Positions 26,901-40,095 of a stretch of DNA of 64,000 nt are shown here, one piece after another. The notes under the pieces were generated by a model that ran no database searches, was not told where the DNA came from, and saw only the letters and a program-made list of their open reading frames with translations. Numbering within the stretch: position 1 is the stretch's first letter; the number at the start of each line of letters is the position of its first letter. This DNA comes from Megachile rotundata (taxonomy: Eukaryota > Arthropoda > Insecta > Hymenoptera > Megachilidae), in the NCBI RefSeq assembly GCF_050947335.1, contig NW_027473316.1:992001-1056000 (forward strand), read 5' to 3'. A program made the position numbers and the translations under genes.

Positions 26901-29560
26901 TGTATGATTGTGATTGTATGATTGTGATTGTATGATTGTGATTGTATGATTGTGATTGTATGATTGTGATTGTATGATTGTGATTGTATGATTGTGATTG
27001 TATGATTGTGGTTGTATGATTGTGATTGTATGATTGTGATTCTTTCATTGCGATTGTATGATTGTGATTGTATGATTGTGATTGTATGATTGTGATTGTA
27101 TGATTGTGATTGTATGATTTTGATTGTATGATTGTGATTGTATGATTGCGATTGTATGATTGTGATTGTATGATTGTGATTGTATGATAGTGATTGTATG
27201 ATAGTGATTGTATGATTGTGATTGTATGATTGTGATTGTATGATTGCGATTGTATGATTATGATTGAATGATTGTGATTGTATGACTGTGATTGTGTGAT
27301 TGTGATTGTGAGATTGTGATTGTATGATTTTGATTGTATGATGGTGATTGTATGATCGTGATTGTGAGATTGTGATTGTATGATTGTGATAGTATGATTG
27401 TGATTGTATGATTGTGATTGTATGATTGTGATTGTATGATTGTGATTGTATGATTGTGATTGTATGATTGTGATTGTATGATTGTGATTGTATGATTGTG
27501 ACTGTATGATTGTGATTGTATGATTGTGATTGTATGATTGTGAATGTATGATTGTGATTGTATGATTGTGATTGTATGATTGTGATTGTATGATTGTGAT
27601 TGTATGATTGTGATTGTATGATTGGGATCGTATGATTGTGATTGTAAGATTGTGATTGTGTGATTGCGATTGTATGATTGTGACTGTATGATTGTGATTG
27701 TATGATTGTGATTGTATGATCATGATTGTGAGATTGTGATTGTGAGATTGTGATTGTATGATTGTGATTGAATGATTGTGATTGTATGATAGTAATTGTA
27801 TGATTGTGATTGTATGACTGCGATTGTATGATTGTGATTGTATGATTGCGACTGTATGATTGTGATCGTATGATTGTGATTCTTTGATTGCGATTGTATG
27901 ATTGTGATTGTATGATTGTGATTGTATGATTGTGATTGTATGATTGGGATCGTATGATTGTGATTGTAAGATTGTGATTGTGTGATTGTGACTGTATGAT
28001 TGTGATTGTATGATTGTGATTGTATGATTGTGAATGTATGATTGTGATTGTATGATTGTGATTGTATGATTGTGATTGTATGATTGTGATTGTATGATTG
28101 TGATTGTATGATTGTGATTGTATGATTGTGATTGTATGGTAGTAATTTTATGATTGTGATTGTATGATTGTGATTGTATGATTGTGATTGTATGATTGTG
28201 ATTGTATGATTGTGATTGTATGATTGTGATTGTATGATTGTGATTGTATGATTGTGACTGTATGATTGTGATTGTATGATTGTGATTGTATGATTGTGAA
28301 TGTATGATTGTGATTGTATGATTGTGATTGTATGATTGTGATTGTATGATTGTGATTGTATGATTGTGATTGTATGATTGGGATCGTATGATTGTGATTG
28401 TAAGATTGTGATTGTGTGATTGCGATTGTATGATTGTGACTGTATGATTGTGATTGTATGATTGTGATTGTATGATTGTGGTTGTATAATTAAGGTTGTA
28501 TGATTGTTTCTGTATGATTGTGATTGTATGATTGCGATTGTATGATTGTGATTATATGATTGTGATTGTGTGATTGTGATTGTATGATTGTGATTGCATG
28601 ATTGTGATTGTATGATTGTGATTGTATGATTGTGATTGTATGATTGTGATTGTATGATTGTGATTGTATGGTTGTGATTGTATGATTGTGATCGCATGAT
28701 TGTGATTCTTTGATTGCGATTGTATGATTGTGATTGTATGATTGTGATTGTATGATTGTGATTGTATGATCGTGATTGTGAGATTGTGATTGTGAGATTG
28801 TGATTGTATGATTGTGATTGAATGATTGTGATTGTATGATAGTAATTGTATGATTGTGATTGTATGATTGCGATTGTATGATTGTGATTGTATGATTGCG
28901 ACTGTATGATTGTGATCGTATGATTGTGATTCTTTGATTGCGATTGTATGATTGTGATTGTATGATTGTGATTGTATCATTGTGATTGTATGATTGGGAT
29001 CGTATGATTGTGATTGTAAGATTGTGATTGTGTGATTGCGATTGTATGATTGTGACTGTATGACTGTGATTGTATGACTGTGATCTTATGATTGTGATTG
29101 TATGATTGTGATTGTATGATTGTGATCGTATGATTGTGGTTGTATGATTCAGGTTGTATGATTATTTCTGTGTGATTGTGATTGTATGATTGCGATTGTA
29201 TGATTGTGATTGTATGATTGTGATCGTATGATTGTGATTCTTTGATTGCGATTGTATGATTGCGATTGTATGATCGTGATTGTATGATCGTGATTGTATG
29301 ATCGTGATTGTATGATCGTGATTGTATGATCGTGATTGTATGATAGTAATTGTATAATTGTGATTGTATGATTGCGATTGTATGATTGTGATTTTATGAT
29401 TGCGATTGAATGATTGTGATCGTATGATTGTGATTCTTTGATTGCGATTGTATGATTGTGATTGTATGATTGTGATTGTATGATTGTGATTGTATGATTG
29501 TGATTGTATGATTGTGATTGTATGATTGTGATTGTATGATTGTGGTTGTATGATTGTGAT
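21000..29560. repeat. ~8.57-kb super-HOR, copy 1
   Basis: Private variants recur about 8,554-8,694 bp later, always by whole units. They are GACTGTGTG (21116 and 29684), TTTCATTG (21277 and 29845), GATCTTATG (22264/30818, 24896/33478, 26534/35102, 29082/37776), GTGCGATTG (24119 and 32701), GTATTATTG (about 24425 and 33007), TTCTCTG (24521 and 33103), TGATCATG (23425/31993 and 27723/36291) and TATCATTG (28980 and 37674). Inside the copy the two halves are about 4,298 bp apart. The first half lacks one consensus unit near 22930 that the second half has near 27230. Confidence 0.92.
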
Positions 29561-32500
29561 TGTATGATTGTGATTGTATGATTGTGATTGTATGATTGTG
29601 ATTGTATGATTGTGATTGTATGATTGGGATCGTATGATTGTGATTGTAAGATTGTGATTGTGTGATTGCGATTGTATGATTGTGACTGTGTGATTGTGAT
29701 TGTATGATTGTGATTGTATGATTGTGGTTGTATAATTAAGGTTGTATGATTGTTTCTGTATGATTGTGATTGTATGATTGCGATTGTATGATTGTGATTG
29801 TATGATTGTGGTTGTATGATTGTGATTGTATGATTGTGATTCTTTCATTGCGATTGTATGATTGTGATTGTATGATTGTGATTGTATGATTGTGATTGTA
29901 TGATTGTGATTGTATGATTGCGATTGTATGATTGTGATTGTATGATAGTGATTGTATGATAGTGATTGTATGATTGTGATTGTATGATTGTGATTGTATG
30001 ATTGCGATTGTATGATTATGATTGAATGATTGTGATAGTATGACTGTGATTGTGTGATTGTGATTGTGAGATTGTGATTGTATGATTTTGATTGTATGAT
30101 GGTGATTGTATGATCGTGATTGTGAGATTGTGATTGTATGATTGTGATTGTATGATTGTGATTGTATGATTGTGATTGTATGATTGTGATTGTATGATTG
30201 TGATTGTATGATAGTAATTGTATGACTGTGATTGTATGATTGTGATTGTATGATTGTGATTGTATGATTGTGATTGTATGATTGTGACTGTATGATTGTG
30301 ATTGTATGATTGTGATTGTATGATTGTGGTTGTATAATTAAGGTTGTATGATTGTTTCTGTATGATTGTGATTGTATGATTGCGATTGTATGATTGTGAT
30401 TGTATGATTGTGATTGTATGATTGTGATCGCATGATTGTGATTCTTTGATTGCGATTGTATGATTGTGATTGTATGATTGTGATTGTATGATTGTGATTG
30501 TATGATCGTGATTGTGAGATTGTGATTGTGAGATTGTGATTGTATGATTGTGATTGAATGATTGTGATTGTATGATAGTAATTGTATGATTGTGATTGTA
30601 TGATTGCGATTGTATGATTGTGATTGTATGATTGCGACTGTATGATTGTGATCGTATGATTGTGATTCTTTGATTGCGATTGTATGATTGTGATTGTATG
30701 ATTGTGATTGTATGATTGTGATTGTATGATTGGGATCGTATGATTGTGATTGTAAGATTGTGATTGTGTGATTGCGATTGTATGATTGTGACTGTATGAC
30801 TGTGATTGTATGACTGTGATCTTATGATTGTGATTGTATGATTGTGATTGTATGATTGTGATCGTATGATTGTGGTTGTATGATTCAGGTTGTATGATTA
30901 TTTCTGTGTGATTGTGATTGTATGATTGCGATTGTATGATTGTGATTGTATGATTGTGATCGTATGATTGTGATTCTTTGATTGCGATTGTATGATTGCG
31001 ATTGTATGATCGTGATTGTATGATCGTGATTGTATGATCGTGATTGTATGATCGTGATTGTATGATCGTGATTGTATGATAGTAATTGTATAATTGTGAT
31101 TGTATGATTGCGATTGTATGATTGTGATTTTATGATTGCGATTGAATGATTGTGATCGTATGATTGTGATTCTTTGATTGCGATTGTATGATTGTGATTG
31201 TATGATTGTGATTGTATGATTGTGATTGTATGATTGTGATTGTATGATTGTGATTGTATGATTGTGATTGTATGATTGTGGTTGTATGATTGTGATTGTA
31301 TGATTGTGATTCTTTCATTGCGATTGTATGATTGTGATTGTATGATTGTGATTGTATGATTGTGATTGTATGATTGTGATTGTATGATTGTGATTGTATG
31401 ATTTTGATTGTATGATTGTGATTGTATGATTGCGATTGTATGATTGTGATTGTATGATTGTGATTGTATGATAGTGATTGTATGATAGTGATTGTATGAT
31501 TGTGATTGTATGATTGCGATTGTATGATTATGATTGAATGATTGTGATTGTATGACTGTGATTGTGTGATTGTGATTGTGAGATTGTGATTGTATGATTT
31601 TGATTGTATGATGGTGATTGTATGATCGTGATTGTGAGATTGTGATTGTATGATTGTGATAGTATGATTGTGATTGTATGATTGTGATTGTATGATTGTG
31701 ATTGTATGATTGTGATTGTATGATTGTGATTGTATGATTGTGATTGTATGATTGTGATTGTATGATTGTGACTGTATGATTGTGATTGTATGATTGTGAT
31801 TGTATGATTGTGAATGTATGATTGTGATTGTATGATTGTGATTGTATGATTGTGATTGTATGATTGTGATTGTATGATTGTGATTGTATGATTGGGATCG
31901 TATGATTGTGATTGTAAGATTGTGATTGTGTGATTGCGATTGTATGATTGTGACTGTATGATTGTGATTGTATGATTGTGATTGTATGATCATGATTGTG
32001 AGATTGTGATTGTGAGATTGTGATTGTATGATTGTGATTGAATGATTGTGATTGTATGATAGTAATTGTATGATTGTGATTGTATGACTGCGATTGTATG
32101 ATTGTGATTGTATGATTGCGACTGTATGATTGTGATCGTATGATTGTGATTCTTTGATTGCGATTGTATGATTGTGATTGTATGATTGTGATTGTATGAT
32201 TGTGATTGTATGATTGGGATCGTATGATTGTGATTGTAAGATTGTGATTGTGTGATTGTGACTGTATGATTGTGATTGTATGATTGTGATTGTATGATTG
32301 TGAATGTATGATTGTGATTGTATGATTGTGATTGTATGATTGTGATTGTATGATTGTGATTGTATGATTGTGATTGTATGATTGTGATTGTATGATTGTG
32401 ATTGTATGATTGTGATTGTATGGTAGTAATTTTATGATTGTGATTGTATGATTGTGATTGTATGATTGTGATTGTATGATTGTGATTGTATGATTGTGAT

Positions 32501-35500
32501 TGTATGATTGTGATTGTATGATTGTGATTGTATGATTGTGACTGTATGATTGTGATTGTATGATTGTGATTGTATGATTGTGAATGTATGATTGTGATTG
32601 TATGATTGTGATTGTATGATTGTGATTGTATGATTGTGATTGTATGATTGTGATTGTATGATTGGGATCGTATGATTGTGATTGTAAGATTGTGATTGTG
32701 CGATTGCGATTGTATGATTGTGACTGTATGATTGTGATTGTATGATTGTGATTGTATGATTGTGGTTGTATAATTAAGGTTGTATGATTGTTTCTGTATG
32801 ATTGTGATTGTATGATTGCGATTGTATGATTGTGATTATATGATTGTGATTGTGTGATTGTGATTGTATGATTGTGATTGCATGATTGTGATTGTATGAT
32901 TGTGATTGTATGATTGTGATTGTTTGATTGTGATTGTATGATTGTGATTGTATGATGGTGATTGTATGATTGTGATCGTATGATTGTGGTTGTATAATTA
33001 AGGTTGTATTATTGTTTCTGTATGATTGTGATTGTATGATTGCGATTGTATGATTGTGATTGTATGATTGTGATTGTATGATTGTGATCGCATGATTGTG
33101 ATTCTCTGATTGCGATTGTATGATTGTGATTGTATGATTGTGATTGTATGATTGTGATTGTATGATCGTGATTGTGAGATTGTGATTGTGAGATTGTGAT
33201 TGTATGATTGTGATTGAATGATTGTGATTGTATGATAGTAATTGTATGATTGTGATTGTATGATTGCGATTGTATGATTGTGATTGTATGATTGCGACTG
33301 TATGATTGTGATCGTATGATTGTGATTCTTTGATTGCGATTGTATGATTGTGATTGTATGATTGTGATTGTATGATTGTGATTGTATGATTGGGATCGTA
33401 TGATTGTGATTGTAAGATTGTGATTGTGTGATTGCGATTGTATGATTGTGACTGTATGACTGTGATTGTATGACTGTGATCTTATGATTGTGATTGTATG
33501 ATTGTGATTGTATGATTGTGATCGTATGATTGTGGTTGTATGATTCAGGTTGTATGATTATTTCTGTGTGATTGTGATTGTATGATTGCGATTGTATGAT
33601 TGTGATTGTATGATTGTGATCGTATGATTGTGATTCTTTGATTGCGATTGTATGATTGCGATTGTATGATCGTGATTGTATGATCGTGATTGTATGATCG
33701 TGATTGTATGATCGTGATTGTATGATCGTGATTGTATGATAGTAATTGTATAATTGTGATTGTATGATTGCGATTGTATGATTGTGATTTTATGATTGCG
33801 ATTGAATGATTGTGATCGTATGATTGTGATTCTTTGATTGCGATTGTATGATTGTGATTGTATGATTGTGGTTGTATGATTGTGATTGTATGATTGTGAT
33901 TCTTTCATTGCGATTGTATGATTGTGATTGTATGATTGTGATTGTATGATTGTGATTGTATGATTGTGATTGTATGATTTTGATTGTATGATTGTGATTG
34001 TATGATTGCGATTGTATGATTGTGATTGTATGATTGTGATTGTATGATAGTGATTGTATGATAGTGATTGTATGATTGTGATTGTATGATTGTGATTGTA
34101 TGATTGCGATTGTATGATTATGATTGAATGATTGTGATTGTATGACTGTGATTGTGTGATTGTGATTGTGAGATTGTGATTGTATGATTTTGATTGTATG
34201 ATGGTGATTGTATGATCGTGATTGTGAGATTGTGATTGTATGATTGTGATTGTATGATTGTGATTGTATGATTGTGATTGTATGATTGGGATCGTATGAT
34301 TGTGATTGTAAGATTGTGATTGTGTGATTGCGATTGTATGATTGTGACTGTATGATTGTGATTGCATGATTGTGATTGTATGATTGTGGTTGTATAATTA
34401 AGGTTGTATGATTGTTTCTGTATGATTGTGATTGTATGATTGCGATTGTATGATTGTGATTATATGATTGTGATTGTGTGATTGTGATTGTATGATTGTG
34501 ATTGCATGATTGCGATTGTATGATTGTGATTGTATGATTGTGATTGTATGATTGTGATTGTATGATTGTGATTGTATGATTGTGATTGTATGATTGTGAT
34601 CGTATGATTGTGGTTGTATAATTAAGGTTGTATGATTGTTTCTGTATGATTGTGATTGTATGATTGCGATTGTATGATTGTGATTGTATGATTGTGATTG
34701 TATGATTGTGATCGCATGATTGTGATTCTTTGATTGCGATTGTATGATTGTGATTGTATGATTGTGATTGTATGATTGTGATTGTATGATCGTGATTGTG
34801 AGATTGTGATTGTGAGATTGTGATTGTATGATTGTGATTGAATGATTGTGATTGTATGATAGTAATTGTATGATTGTGATTGTATGATTGCGATTGTATG
34901 ATTGTGATTGTATGATTGCGACTGTATGATTGTGATCGTATGATTGTGATTCTTTGATTGCGATTGTATGATTGTGATTGTATGATTGTGATTGTATGAT
35001 TGTGATTGTATGATTGGGATCGTATGATTGTGATTGTAAGATTGTGATTGTGTGATTGCGATTGTATGATTGTGACTGTATGACTGTGATTGTATGACTG
35101 TGATCTTATGATTGTGATTGTATGATTGTGATTGTATGATTGTGATCGTATGATTGTGGTTGTATGATTCAGGTTGTATGATTATTTCTGTGTGATTGTG
35201 ATTGTATGATTGCGATTGTATGATTGTGATTGTATGATTGTGATCGTATGATTGTGATTCTTTGATTGCGATTGTATGATTGCGATTGTATGATCGTGAT
35301 TGTATGATCGTGATTGTATGATCGTGATTGTATGATCGTGATTGTATGATCGTGATTGTATGATAGTAATTGTATAATTGTGATTGTATGATTGCGATTG
35401 TATGATTGTGATTTTATGATTGCGATTGAATGATTGTGATCGTATGATTGTGATTCTTTGATTGCGATTGTATGATTGTGATTGTATGATTGTGATTGTA

Positions 35501-38270
35501 TGATTGTGATTGTATGATTGTGATTGTATGATTGTGATTGTATGATTGTGATTGTATGATTGTGATTGTATGATTGTGGTTGTATGATTGTGATTGTATG
35601 ATTGTGATTCTTTCATTGCGATTGTATGATTGTGATTGTATGATTGTGATTGTATGATTGTGATTGTATGATTGTGATTGTATGATTTTGATTGTATGAT
35701 TGTGATTGTATGATTGCGATTGTATGATTGTGATTGTATGATTGTGATTGTATGATAGTGATTGTATGATAGTGATTGTATGATTGTGATTGTATGATTG
35801 TGATTGTATGATTGCGATTGTATGATTATGATTGAATGATTGTGATTGTATGACTGTGATTGTGTGATTGTGATTGTGAGATTGTGATTGTATGATTTTG
35901 ATTGTATGATGGTGATTGTATGATCGTGATTGTGAGATTGTGATTGTATGATTGTGATAGTATGATTGTGATTGTATGATTGTGATTGTATGATTGTGAT
36001 TGTATGATTGTGATTGTATGATTGTGATTGTATGATTGTGATTGTATGATTGTGATTGTATGATTGTGACTGTATGATTGTGATTGTATGATTGTGATTG
36101 TATGATTGTGAATGTATGATTGTGATTGTATGATTGTGATTGTATGATTGTGATTGTATGATTGTGATTGTATGATTGTGATTGTATGATTGGGATCGTA
36201 TGATTGTGATTGTAAGATTGTGATTGTGTGATTGCGATTGTATGATTGTGACTGTATGATTGTGATTGTATGATTGTGATTGTATGATCATGATTGTGAG
36301 ATTGTGATTGTGAGATTGTGATTGTATGATTGTGATTGAATGATTGTGATTGTATGATAGTAATTGTATGATTGTGATTGTATGACTGCGATTGTATGAT
36401 TGTGATTGTATGATTGCGACTGTATGATTGTGATCGTATGATTGTGATTCTTTGATTGCGATTGTATGATTGTGATTGTATGATTGTGATTGTATGATTG
36501 TGATTGTATGATTGGGATCGTATGATTGTGATTGTAAGATTGTGATTGTGTGATTGTGACTGTATGATTGTGATTGTATGATTGTGATTGTATGATTGTG
36601 AATGTATGATTGTGATTGTATGATTGTGATTGTATGATTGTGATTGTATGATTGTGATTGTATGATTGTGATTGTATGATTGTGATTGTATGATTGTGAT
36701 TGTATGGTAGTAATTTTATGATTGTGATTGTATGATTGTGATTGTATGATTGTGATTGTATGATTGTGATTGTATGATTGTGATTGTATGATTGTGATTG
36801 TATGATTGTGATTGTATGATTGTGACTGTATGATTGTGATTGTATGATTGTGATTGTATGATTGTGAATGTATGATTGTGATTGTATGATTGTGATTGTA
36901 TGATTGTGATTGTATGATTGTGATTGTATGATTGTGATTGTATGATTGGGATCGTATGATTGTGATTGTAAGATTGTGATTGTGTGATTGCGATTGTATG
37001 ATTGTGACTGTATGATTGTGATTGTATGATTGTGATTGTATGATTGTGGTTGTATAATTAAGGTTGTATGATTGTTTCTGTATGATTGTGATTGTATGAT
37101 TGCGATTGTATGATTGTGATTATATGATTGTGATTGTGTGATTGTGATTGTATGATTGTGATTGCATGATTGTGATTGTATGATTGTGATTGTATGATTG
37201 TGATTGTATGATTGTGATTGTATGATTGTGATTGTATGATTGTGATTGTATGATTGTGATCGTATGATTGTGGTTGTATAATTAAGGTTGTATGATTGTT
37301 TCTGTATGATTGTGATTGTATGATTGCGATTGTATGATTGTGATTGTATGGTTGTGATTGTATGATTGTGATCGCATGATTGTGATTCTTTGATTGCGAT
37401 TGTATGATTGTGATTGTATGATTGTGATTGTATGATTGTGATTGTATGATCGTGATTGTGAGATTGTGATTGTGAGATTGTGATTGTGAGATTGTGATTG
37501 TATGATTGTGATTGAATGATTGTGATTGTATGATAGTAATTGTATGATTGTGATTGTATGATTGCGATTGTATGATTGTGATTGTATGATTGCGACTGTA
37601 TGATTGTGATCGTATGATTGTGATTCTTTGATTGCGATTGTATGATTGTGATTGTATGATTGTGATTGTATCATTGTGATTGTATGATTGGGATCGTATG
37701 ATTGTGATTGTAAGATTGTGATTGTGTGATTGCGATTGTATGATTGTGACTGTATGACTGTGATTGTATGACTGTGATCTTATGATTGTGATTGTATGAT
37801 TGTGATTGTATGATTGTGATCGTATGATTGTGGTTGTATGATTCAGGTTGTATGATTATTTCTGTGTGATTGTGATTGTATGATTGCGATTGTATGATTG
37901 TGATTGTATGATTGTGATCGTATGATTGTGATTCTTTGATTGCGATTGTATGATTGCGATTGTATGATCGTGATTGTATGATCGTGATTGTATGATCGTG
38001 ATTGTATGATCGTGATTGTATGATCGTGATTGTATGATAGTAATTGTATAATTGTGATTGTATGATTGCGATTGTATGATTGTGATTTTATGATTGCGAT
38101 TGAATGATTGTGATCGTATGATTGTGATTCTTTGATTGCGATTGTATGATTGTGATTGTATGATTGTGATTGTATGATTGTGATTGTATGATTGTGATTG
38201 TATGATTGTGATTGTATGATTGTGATTGTATGATTGTGGTTGTATGATTGTGATTGTATGATTGTGATTG
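29561..38270. repeat. ~8.57-kb super-HOR, copy 2
   Basis: This is the second copy of the super-repeat, carrying every private marker listed for copy 1, including GTATTATTG and TTCTCTG, which were each found only once per copy. Its two halves are again about 4.3 kb apart and alternate in the same A-B order. The copy as a whole differs from copy 1 by a few gained or lost 14-bp units. Similarity ends after the GTGGTTG unit near 38235. Copy 1 there continues to GATTGGGATCG, while this copy continues to TGCGATTG and GATTATG. Confidence 0.92.
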
Positions 38271-38461
38271 TATGATTGTGATTGTATGATTGTGATTGTA
38301 TGATTGCGATTGTATGATTATGATTGAATGATTGTGATTGTATGACTGTGATTGTGTGATTGTGATTGTGAGATTGTGATTGTATGATTTTGATTGTATG
38401 ATGGTGATTGTATGATCGTGATTGTGAGATTGTGATTGTATGATTGTGATAGTATGATTGT
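38271..38461. repeat. Junction units between super-HOR and distal duplicate
   Basis: This short stretch of satellite joins the 8.57-kb super-repeat to the copy of 16440-18030. Its GATTATG (TTA at 38318), TATGACTG, GTGAGATTG, GATTTTG and GATGGTG series matches the common module also seen near 15932, but about 26 units are missing relative to that place. Confidence 0.7.
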
Positions 38462-40095
38462 GATTGAATGATTGTGATTGTATGATAGTAATTGTATGAT
38501 TGTGATTGTATGACTGCGATTGTATGATTGTGATTGTATGATTGCGACTGTATGATTGTGATCGTATGATTGTGATTCTTTGATTGCGATTGTATGATTG
38601 TGATTGTATGATTGTGATTGTATGATTGTGATTGTATGATTGGGATCGTATGATTGTGATTGTAAGATTGTGATTGTGTGATTGCGATTGTATGATTGTG
38701 ACTGTATGACTGTGATTGTATGATTGTGATTGTATGATTGTGATTGTATGATTGTGATTCTTTGATTGCGATTGTATGATTGCGATTGCATGATTGTGAT
38801 TGTATGATTGTGATTGTATGATTGTGATTGTATGATTGTGATTGTATGATTGTGATTGAATGATTGTGATTGTATGATAGTAATTGTATGATTGTGATTG
38901 TATGATTGTGATTGTATGACTGTGATTGTATGATTGTGATTGTATGATTGTGATTGTATGATTGTGATCGTATGATTGTGGTTGTATAATTAAGGTTGTC
39001 TGATTGTTTCTGTATGATTGTGATTGTATGATTGCGATTGTATGATTGTGATTGTATGATTGTGATTGTATGATTGTGATTGCATGATTGTAATTGTACG
39101 ATTGTGATTGTATGATTGTGATTGTATGATTGTGATTGTATGATTGTGATGAGTATGATTGTGATTGTATGATTGTGATCGTATGATTGTGATTCTTTGA
39201 TTGCGATTGTATGATTGCGATTGTATGATCGTGATTGTATGATCGTGATTGTACGATCGTGATTGTATGATCGTGATTGTATGATCGTGATTGTATGATA
39301 GTAATTGTATGATTGTGATTGTATGATTGCGATTGTATGATTGTGATTTTATGATTGCGATTGAATGATTGTGATCGTATGATTGTGATTCTTTGATTGC
39401 GATTGTATGATTGTGATTGTATGATTGTGATTGTATGATTGTGGTTGTATGATTGTGATTGTATGATTGTGATTGTATGATTGTGGTTGTATGATTGTGA
39501 TTGTATGATTGTGATTCTTTCATTGCGATTGTATGACTGTGATTGTATGATTGTGATTGTATGATTGTGATTGTATGATTGTGATTGTATGATTGCGATT
39601 GTATGATTGTGATTGTATGATTGTGATTGTATGATAGTGATTGTATGATAGTGATTGTATGATTGTGATTGTATGATTGTGATTGTATGATTGCGATTGT
39701 ATGATTATGATTGAATGATTGTGATAGTATGACTGTGATTGTGTGATTGTGATTGTGAGATTGTGATTGTATGATTTTGATTGTATGATGGTGATTGTAT
39801 GATCGTGATTGTGAGATTGTGATTGTATGATTGTGATTGTATGATTGTGATTGTATGATTGTGATTGTATGATTGTGGTTGTATGATTGTGATTGTATGA
39901 TTGTGATTCTTTCATTGCGATTGTATGATTGTGATTGTATGATTGTGATTGTATGATTGTGATTGTATGATTGTGATTGTATGATTGCGATTGTATGATT
40001 GTGATTGTATGATTGTGATTGTATGATAGTGATTGTATGATAATGATTGTATGATTGTGATTGTATGATTGTGATTGTATGATTGCGATTGTATG
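38462..40095. repeat. Segment duplicated from 16440-18030, distal copy
   Basis: This segment matches 16440-18030 at +22,022 bp up to base 39150, at +22,023 after the register shift at 39151, and at +22,065 after three added units near 39440-39480. Shared rare units are TGACTGCG, GTAATTGTACG, GTACGATCG and GATAATG. Because this and its proximal partner flank the two super-repeat copies, the array may have a still longer repeat length of about 22 kb. Confidence 0.88.
39151..39153. other. +1 register shift in the 14-bp grid
   Basis: The sequence reads GTGATGAGTATG where every other unit reads GTGATTGTATG, so TG is replaced by GAG with a net gain of one base. Variant markers before this point are spaced by exact multiples of 14. 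Markers from 39254 to 57732 are at a multiple of 14 plus 1 relative to those upstream. The homologous place in the proximal duplicate, near 17129, is a normal unit, so the change arose after that duplication. Confidence 0.93.
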
